Positions 57,068-64,000 of a stretch of 64,000 nt of DNA are shown here, piece by piece. This DNA comes from Rhabditoides inermis (taxonomy: Eukaryota > Nematoda > Chromadorea > Rhabditida > Rhabditidae). Each line of letters starts with the position of its first letter. Position 1 is the stretch's first letter. The notes below the pieces were generated by a model. The model worked only from the letters and a program-made list of their open reading frames with translations. It was not told the DNA's origin and did not search any database. The stretch lies in assembly GCA_963966185.1 (NCBI GenBank), contig CAWZYM010000335.1, positions 124,001 through 188,000 on the forward strand, given 5' to 3'. The position numbers and the translations under genes were made by a program.

Positions 57068-57707
57068 CCGATGGATGGATGCATACGTGCTATTTATAAA
57101 GGTGGAAAAAAATGAATCCTGTATATGTTTTGACTACATTGTTCTTTCTGCATATTTTGTAGTTGTTTGTTTATCAGCCAGCATCCGACATGTATGACTC
57201 TGGGGACACTCTGCACTCTCTGAAAAACCTATCTGCAAGCAGTTGAAAATTTGCTGTGATACGCCTCATAAATTATTAATTACAGTAAACTCTCCGCAAG
57301 TTCCAATAAGTTCAACACATCTTAACTAAACCTCTATTTACGTCTGTGCATGTGCAACTTTAATTGAATCACAGTACGACTCTCAGACGACAAGACATTT
57401 TATCATGTCTCGGTCTCATAGACGTGTACCAGCTTTTTGAACACAATTTGGCCTTTTTGCCAAATCGAATAAAAGCGCTTACGCAAATCGAATTAGCTTG
57501 CTCACGATGCGACTATTCCCGGGAGATTACAATTAATTTCCGAGAATGATCACTTTTCACTAATGATACGATAAAAAGCATGCGTCTTATATCTGCGTAT
57601 CATCGCCATAATTTCTCTATTTAACTACAGCCTTGCCGAGTAGCGTAGTTTGAAGTAGCACTCACTCTGGCACGTCAAAGCTCAGAACTTTCGCACTGCT
57701 GAAAAGA
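56381..57707. other. Intergenic region with short repeats
   Basis: Holds a hairpin at about 56531-56573 (CAACTGTCACTTTCACTCTC against GAGAGTGACAGTTG), three TACTCGAAAACAAT units at 56660-56705, an echo of the last acceptor of the upstream gene (TTTTTCAGACAGGAGCCCGAGTCGG near 56991, split here only by reading) and a (GA)n run at about 57014-57063. No gene is supported. Confidence 0.55.
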
Positions 57708-58838
57708 ATGTCTGAGCTGAGGCTCGCCATCTTTTTCGTCTATGGCTCTTTCGGCATCGCTTTCTATATTTTGGTTCTGGTGGCTCTGTGGAAAAGAAAG
57801 AAGCACTTCCACGCTCACTTTCTTCTCCTGATTTATTTGTCAGCTGGAGTGGTGAGTCGAACTACCATATATGAACAATGATTGCATTGCTATCAGAACA
57901 TTTTCACTTGGTGCAACGGCTTTCTATCGTCGAAAATTCCGGGAAACACTTCAGCCAATGGTGAGCGTGTTGTAAATCCCTCAACAATTTCCACTGTCAG
58001 GTTTCTTTGCTTTTTCGCTCTCCGCGTGTCCAGCATTTCTCTCCAGTATTATCTCATTTTTCTCTTACTCAATGGCATTTGCGCAGTATGCGTCGAATCT
58101 AGCCGTGTCTTTCAACAGGTGTGTTTTGTGTATTGCTCTGTTGCAGTGGTTTCTAAAACACCTTTTTTTAGGTTCACTAGCATTGCACTAGGACTGCGCT
58201 CGGAAAAGGTTGTTATTAAAACATTAAAGATACAGGGGCCTATTCAAATAGCATGCTGATCGTAATTTTTCAAATTTCGCGCGTTTCTTTGCTCGCCAAG
58301 AAAACACACGGTACCAGTTGAAAAGTGAGTTGGAATCACATGAGGAATTACACAAATCATGCGGCAGCCGCAGCTATCCACAATACCACGAGGAATAGTT
58401 GCGTAAGATGTATTGAGGTGCGGTAGATATACTCAAGACACGCGCAGCTATCGATACAAACCGGGTTTGCTATGTTTCTTTTTTCTTGCGTGAATTTGAA
58501 GTTCTTCGATCAGAGTTGCCGATGGGCGTTTCTCAATCACGATGAACCTTTGTTTTTCGTTCTAATTGTTTTTCTGTTCTAAGTTTGTTTTGTTTTTGTG
58601 AACTATAAATCATTAAAAATTGTTAAAAATAGGCCACTGTATCTTTAAAGTAAATTTAAATAGTTTTTTTCAGATCTGGCGCGCATATCTCATTCCACTA
58701 TCATTCATATTCATACTCTGTTTGCCAGTCGTGTTCACGTACCCTATCATTACTGATAACGTCAAATACAAAATAAACGACAATGGAGTGTTTGGACTCT
58801 TGCCAAGTATGGTAAGCCATACTGTAATGCGAGAGAAA

Positions 58839-58910
<72 letters not shown>

Positions 58911-60593
58911 AACCATGAACTTTCAGGGTGGAACTCTGTACGGAAAAGTCGTCATATTCGCGGTTGTGATTATCTCTCTCAACTTCCTTGTAAACCTGGC
59001 ATCTATCTGTATTCTAATGATAAGGCACAAAACGGTAATCAATTACAATGTGAATATATATTATATAAATGTAAAGTATAATTTATCTTTCTTTGATCTC
59101 CCTCTCTTTCCCGCAGAGTAATCTTTTGAATCGGAGAGCTACCTTAACTGTAGTACTGTATAATATATCAAAATTCAAAAAATTGATGCATTGTATTATC
59201 AATTTTTTAAAATTTTGCATTTTTCAGATCGCTCCGCGCTATGAGAAACAACTTTTTCTCATTGGATTCGTTCAATTCGTCATTCAACTTTTCTTGTTTT
59301 CCATTACGGTAAGAGTTGTGTTTTCATCATTTTTCCGAGGAAGCGCACTTTTAGAGTGTTTTTCTCGAAAGCGTACACAGCGTACATTTATGAAAGATTA
59401 AAATACATACTCGAACTTGTTGAGAAAATATTACGACTTTGGTGATTCACGATTTCCGCTGCCACGTAAAAGAAAAAGCGTGAAAATGCATTTTCTACAA
59501 AACAAATCAAGAATTGAAAAGAACATGCAGAAAACGCGTTGCGGTTATTAGATTATGCGCACGAAGTGAGCTTTACGCTTTATAGACACTTTGTGCGTAT
59601 AGAGTGTGCTTCATAGACAATAATACATGTCTTTCATTTCTCACTACGTTTCTCTAAACTTTGTAGCACATTTCTTACACACGCATTTCGTTGTGTTGAC
59701 ATTATTGGGTTGCATCGCTACGTTATGCACACGGTTTACATAGTTTTCGAGTGTTTTACATAACACATAATTACATATGAACATCACGGCACAACAGCAT
59801 CAAAACAGCTGACTGAGCACAGCATTTCATACGTGCTCTGGAACTTTGATTCTGATATGTGGAAAGTTATACATTTTTTTGTCTTCGAGCTGTGAATTGT
59901 GAAACGGTCTGCAAACACATGACGTATTATCTTCCAAGTAAAAGTAGTTGGCTCGTACTGAATTTCGTAATTGAAAAAAAGAACCACAATGATTTCAATT
60001 GAGTGAGACATGTACACACTGAATTCTGAGCAATCTCTCTAATTCTGATTCTGATAGCTGATTACTGTGTATCAGAAATTAGAATGTTGATCTCGAATGA
60101 AGATGTACATAGGTAATCACGTACGTTACAGTGAGGATACGGTAAAATACAGTAATAAAACGCTCACTGCGAGTTCCAACAACACGAGTTTTGGTAGTGC
60201 CGTGGGTGCGTACGTGCTATTGATAAAATGCTTGTCATACAATAACTGTGTATACCGTATACATCCTCCCCTCGTCAGCTCACCCGCTACCTGGCCCTGG
60301 ATCTCCATGTCTCACCCGTATTCATGGAATATTCGGCGATTCTCGTGCCGTTCGGAAGTGACGCCATCACTCTATCACCTCCCTGGGTGATTGTCATGTG
60401 TAGGTGAGGAGAGAGAGAGAGAGAGAGAGAGAGAGCTCCCCCTTGCAGCGCGGAAGTGAAGCGGTTCATCTGGCAGACGCTTTGTTGTCGCGGGGGGAAA
60501 GTGGGCGCAATGACCACTGGCATGCACACTTCCGTCGCCTCCAATCAGGCCTTCGTGCGAACCGCCAAAACCCGCGCCAGCACTGTCAATTGA
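57708..60593 (+). CDS. Nematode seven-helix chemoreceptor, Srg-superfamily type
   Basis: Ten exons in frame give 330 residues: 57708-57851, 57897-57960, 58001-58118, 58172-58208, 58674-58811, 58927-59034, 59117-59149, 59228-59308, 60279-60403, 60449-60593. Helix 1 is IFFVYGSFGIAFYILVLVAL. The end of helix 3 carries AQYASNLAVSFNRFTSIAL, close to the S-x-NRFT motif of Srg and Srv receptors. Then come AYLIPLSFIFILCLPVVFTY, IFAVVIISLNFLVNLASICI, LIGFVQFVIQLFLFSI and a short tail after VIVMCSAEVKRFIWQTL. It is predicted to act at the plasma membrane or cilium of sensory neurons. Subfamily (Srg, Srv or relatives) is not certain. No defect is seen. Confidence 0.8.
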
Positions 60594-61424
60594 AGATACA
60601 TGTATATGTACGTTGTTTTATATAAGCTATGTCCTATGTATTTATTCATTAGTTGTTAAACAATTACATACAATGATTAAAAAAACTGGCCCCACCACAG
60701 TCAATTTAGGATTCATGTTCAATTGTTGTTTAGTACTTATAAAATTATCATGTTTACAAACGGTAACAATAAAGTTTCAAAAGAATATTTAAATAAATAG
60801 ACGGTTCATGAGGGTGGAGTGTTGTTTTCTTGGTTCTTTTCTCCAGTCTTTTCTTGTTCCAACGCGCGGAGAACGGGATTCGAAACTTTCTCTCCCGGAA
60901 AGCACTTCTAGAAGATGGCGGCGCACTCTTGGACGATCTGCGAAGGGATCTCACTCCTCTCCTTCTCTCCCCTCTTTCTCTCTCTCTCTCTCTCCCTCAC
61001 CTCTGGATATTTGGAATCCCTGGACCGATCAGCTGCCGCGTGCTTCCTTTGCGCGTATGTAGAGCAAGACGCTGTAGCCTGGAGAGGGAGAGGATAAAAC
61101 TGCTTCATCAGCTCGTAGCTGTTCCTTTAAAAGCGACAGTGTTCGTCCTCCGATTTTTCGGCATCGACATTTCCACCTAACATCTCTTTCTTCAACCCCT
61201 CCCCTGGTTGTGCACGCATCGACAAGCGAAAGTGGCGGCAAAAAACTTTCAACAGAACCTTTCAAAAATTTTATCGCATCAATAAATTTATCACACCAAT
61301 CATCGAACACACACACACACACTTTGTTGAATTACGAGCGGGGGCAATTGTAAGCGGGTCAATTCTATAAGAGTAGCTCTTGCTTGTTGAATATATTGAA
61401 TATAAGTGGTGGGTCTGTCTATGT
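60594..61424. other. Convergent intergenic region
   Basis: Contains the poly(A) signal AATAAA at 60768-60773 for the upstream receptor. A coding-like stretch at about 60850-60960 (SFLVPTRGERDSKLSLPEST) and a (TC)n run near 60975-60995 were seen, but no gene could be supported. The 3' end of the minus-strand ABC gene follows. Confidence 0.5.
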
Positions 61425-61591
61425 CTATCTAGCGAGAACCACTCTCGCCACCAGACCAATGTATCCAATAAAGTAGAGGGCGAAAATGTAGATGACCATC
61501 ATGATGAGATTGAATGGCACGTTGGTGTCTTCGAAAGCCAGACTGCGGATCACCTGGACACAGGTGGTTGGGTGAAAGAGAGAGAGAGAGG

Positions 61592-61645
<54 letters not shown>

Positions 61646-61896
61646 CGGACCTGCTCGCCCTCCTTGAAGCAGTAGGACACGGTCTCGTTGAATGCGTTGT
61701 GACACGGCAGATCCGTCTTTCCTTCCGAAGTGAACTCATTGATGACCAAAGTCTCGTAGCCGTAGCGGAACCTTAAGAGGGACTCTTTCTCTCTCTCCTC
61801 TCTCTCTCTCCCCTTCTCTTTCTTTCTACCTTCTCCCCCCTCTTCCTCATCCTCTCTATCTATGTATTTCTCTGTATCTCTCTCCCCTCTCTCTTC

Positions 61897-61930
<34 letters not shown>

Positions 61931-62210
61931 TCCTCTCTCTCCCTCCCTCTTCTTCTCTCTCTCCTTCCCCCCTCTCTCTCTTTCTCCCTCTCTCACCAGC
62001 TCAGGTACTGCACCCATGCCACATATGGCGACAGTTCTGCCACGTTGGTGAATAGACCTCCAGTGAGTGAGAAGACAGTGAGGAGGGGGCCGGTAATGGA
62101 GACTGCGATCGCGTATGATGGAGCACACTGCAAAGGGTGACTGAGAGGGAGAGAGAGAGGGGGGGGGAGAGAGAGAGAGAAAGAGAGAGAGAGAGAAATA
62201 GAGAGAGAGA

Positions 62211-62268
<58 letters not shown>

Positions 62269-62977
62269 CACCGCCGAGACCATGATGCCCAGTGCGGCCG
62301 CACACGATTCGACGAGGACACATGTGAGCAGAGTGAGGGTGAACTGGCCGGCGAAACCGATGAGGAAGAAGGAGATGGCAACCATCACCATCCCTGAACC
62401 ACTCTCTCTCTCCCTCTCTCTTTCTCTCTCTCTCCCTCTCTCTATCTTCCTCTCTCTCTCTCTCTTTCTCCCCTCTCACCATCCAGCATGAATATCAGAA
62501 TGTAGCTAGACACTTTCGCAATGTAGTACGCCGACACCGGGTAGATACCGTCGTGGTACTCTCTCGCCTAAAATGGGGCGGGGTGAAAGTGGGCGGGGCT
62601 TCGCTCACCAGAATGGAAAAGTCGCCAGGCATGCACGCCTGAATGCCGTAGACTGTCGAGTAGGAGAGCTCAGCGAGGTAGTAGAACAGAGCGCCCTATA
62701 TATTAAGTACAGTAACCCAAATCTCTGATACAGTAACCCAGAGGCAGTACCTTCATCGATGTGACTCCGTCCTGATCCAACTCTGTCTGGTAGTAGAGGA
62801 AGCCGAGAAAGATACCCATGAAGATCTGAATACCATATCCGCATTACTGAATACAGTACTCCACGCTACAGTACCTTCTGGACGAACTTGGCGCGCAGAA
62901 TGGCCGGGTTGCGAACGTTGTCGAGGGTGTATCGGTAGAGGAGGTTGAAGGCGATCCGAGGGTAGCTCGCGTTCTGG

Positions 62978-63017
<40 letters not shown>

Positions 63018-63070
63018 TCCTCTCTCTCCCCTCTTCCTCTCTCTCCCCTCTTCCTCTCTCTCCCCTCTTC

Positions 63071-63129
<59 letters not shown>

Positions 63130-63335
63130 CCAACCTCTCTCGGCCGGAGTGCCTTGGGCTCCCTCGCCTTCTCAATCTGTCTCATCATCCGTGTCTTGTA
63201 CTCGGATTTGTTGAAGTGAGCGCAGACCTAAAACATTGTTGAACTTCTGATTTAATTAGTTAGCTTACCTCCTTGCCCCTCTTGATACACGCCTCCTCCT
63301 CGCCCGGAACCACAGCCAGAACCTGGAGAGAGCGA

Positions 63336-63408
<73 letters not shown>

Positions 63409-63977
63409 CACCCACGTTGATGTAGTGATCGGCGGGGTTGGTGTGCGGTGGGATGTAGCACTTCATCGAAGCGAAGAAGTGCACAGCCTCGGCAGGCGAA
63501 CCGAGAAACGCCACTCCGCCTTGCGACAGAAACATCACCTGAAAAACCTACATAGGCCACGCCCCTCCAAGCTCCGCCCACCTTATCGAATATCTCAAAG
63601 AGATCCGACGACGGCTGATGGATGGTGCAGATGATCGTCTTGCCCTGCTCGGCAGCCATCTTCTCGAGACGCTGAAGGGAAGGATCAGCCACGCCCCTCA
63701 AGCCCCGCCCATTCAAGCCCCGCCCACCTTGATGACAATCATAGCCATGTGCGAGTCGAGACCCGTCGTCGGTTCGTCGCAAAACAGAATCGGGGGATCC
63801 GAGAGCATTTCCGTCGCAAACGCCAGTCGTTTCATCTCACCGCCTACAAATCGTCAGACTTCAGACTCCGCCTCCTCCGACTCCGCCCCCTCATTTCTCA
63901 CCCGAGATTCCCTTGCGAATGCCGGGAATGCCGATGCGGTTCTTGGCAATCGCGTTCAGCATCATGTCGTCCATCAC
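61425..63977 (-). CDS. ABCG/White-type half transporter, C-terminal part
   Basis: Fourteen exons; upstream exons with Walker A lie beyond the right edge. In order: [20 protein letters not shown] (ABC signature), [16 protein letters not shown] (Walker B and D-loop), [17 protein letters not shown] (H-loop His), [19 protein letters not shown], the linker NPADHYIN, then a six-helix domain with [76 protein letters not shown] and, last, [20 protein letters not shown]. This nucleotide-binding-domain-first order defines ABCG. An extracellular loop holds [16 protein letters not shown] with paired Cys. It is likely one of the nematode wht genes; the number is unknown. All catalytic motifs visible are intact. 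Confidence 0.92.
62979..63130. repeat. (TC)n tract abutting an ABCG exon
   Basis: About 150 bases of CT-rich repeat. On the gene's strand it is GA-rich and runs straight into the acceptor (gagaag) of the exon starting at 62979, so no pyrimidine tract precedes it. Similar tracts: 61575-61640, 61785-61995, 62150-62265, 62400-62475 and 63340-63404. Confidence 0.8.
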
Positions 63978-64000
63978 CTATACGGTACGTGATGGTACCA

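Noticed and set aside
60850..60960. Possible exon SFLVPTRGERDSKLSLPEST on the plus strand
   Set aside because: There is an acceptor-like ctccag before it but no partner exon or compatible donor, and it is squeezed between a poly(A) signal and the end of the ABCG gene.

Overview
This window is eukaryotic, and the gene content points to a free-living-type nematode. It holds a patched-related (PTR) sterol-sensing-domain protein, a nematode-only Srd chemoreceptor, a second nematode-type seven-helix chemoreceptor and an ABCG/White-type half transporter. Most genes are cut into many small exons. Acceptors look like TTTCAG, and two pairs of same-strand neighbours sit about 300 bases apart with a splice acceptor just before the downstream ATG, as in nematode operons. 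The species cannot be named from the sequence. Every gene model was built by hand from splice consensus, exon phase and protein sense; no transcript evidence was available.

Layout. 587-9768 (minus): two tandem paralogues with N-terminal TPR repeats; the upstream one (4587-9768) is complete and the downstream one probably runs off the left edge. 9995-21201 (plus): a PTR protein that lacks the expected N-terminal exons. 21529-55084 (plus): a very large gene of about 45 exons coding for roughly 1,700 residues, with atypical long-spacer Cys/His clusters, acidic stretches, two VK-x-EP motifs and a basic tail. Three small genes lie inside its introns, all on the opposite strand: an Srd receptor (29569-30977), a repeat/proline-rich protein with a TATA box (43762-44607), and a 138-residue protein that looks like a stand-alone NET/ET domain (50245-50770). 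55577-56380 (minus): remnant of a non-LTR reverse transcriptase. 57708-60593 (plus): a complete second chemoreceptor. 61425-63977 (minus): the C-terminal part of an ABCG transporter, cut by the right edge.

Non-coding content is rich: (GA)n/(TC)n microsatellites in many introns, two tRNA-derived SINE copies, several foldback/MITE elements (two flanked by TTAA), a GTCAGTCTC palindromic repeat family, and a large inverted duplication with (CT)n/(GA)n arms around the Srd gene.

The most unusual signal is a repeated pattern I call splice-junction echoes. In many introns the few dozen bases around a neighbouring exon boundary, including the splice site, recur one to about 26 times inside the intron. 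The extreme case is at 34719-37117. The pattern occurs in four genes on both strands and is not explained by any standard feature type.
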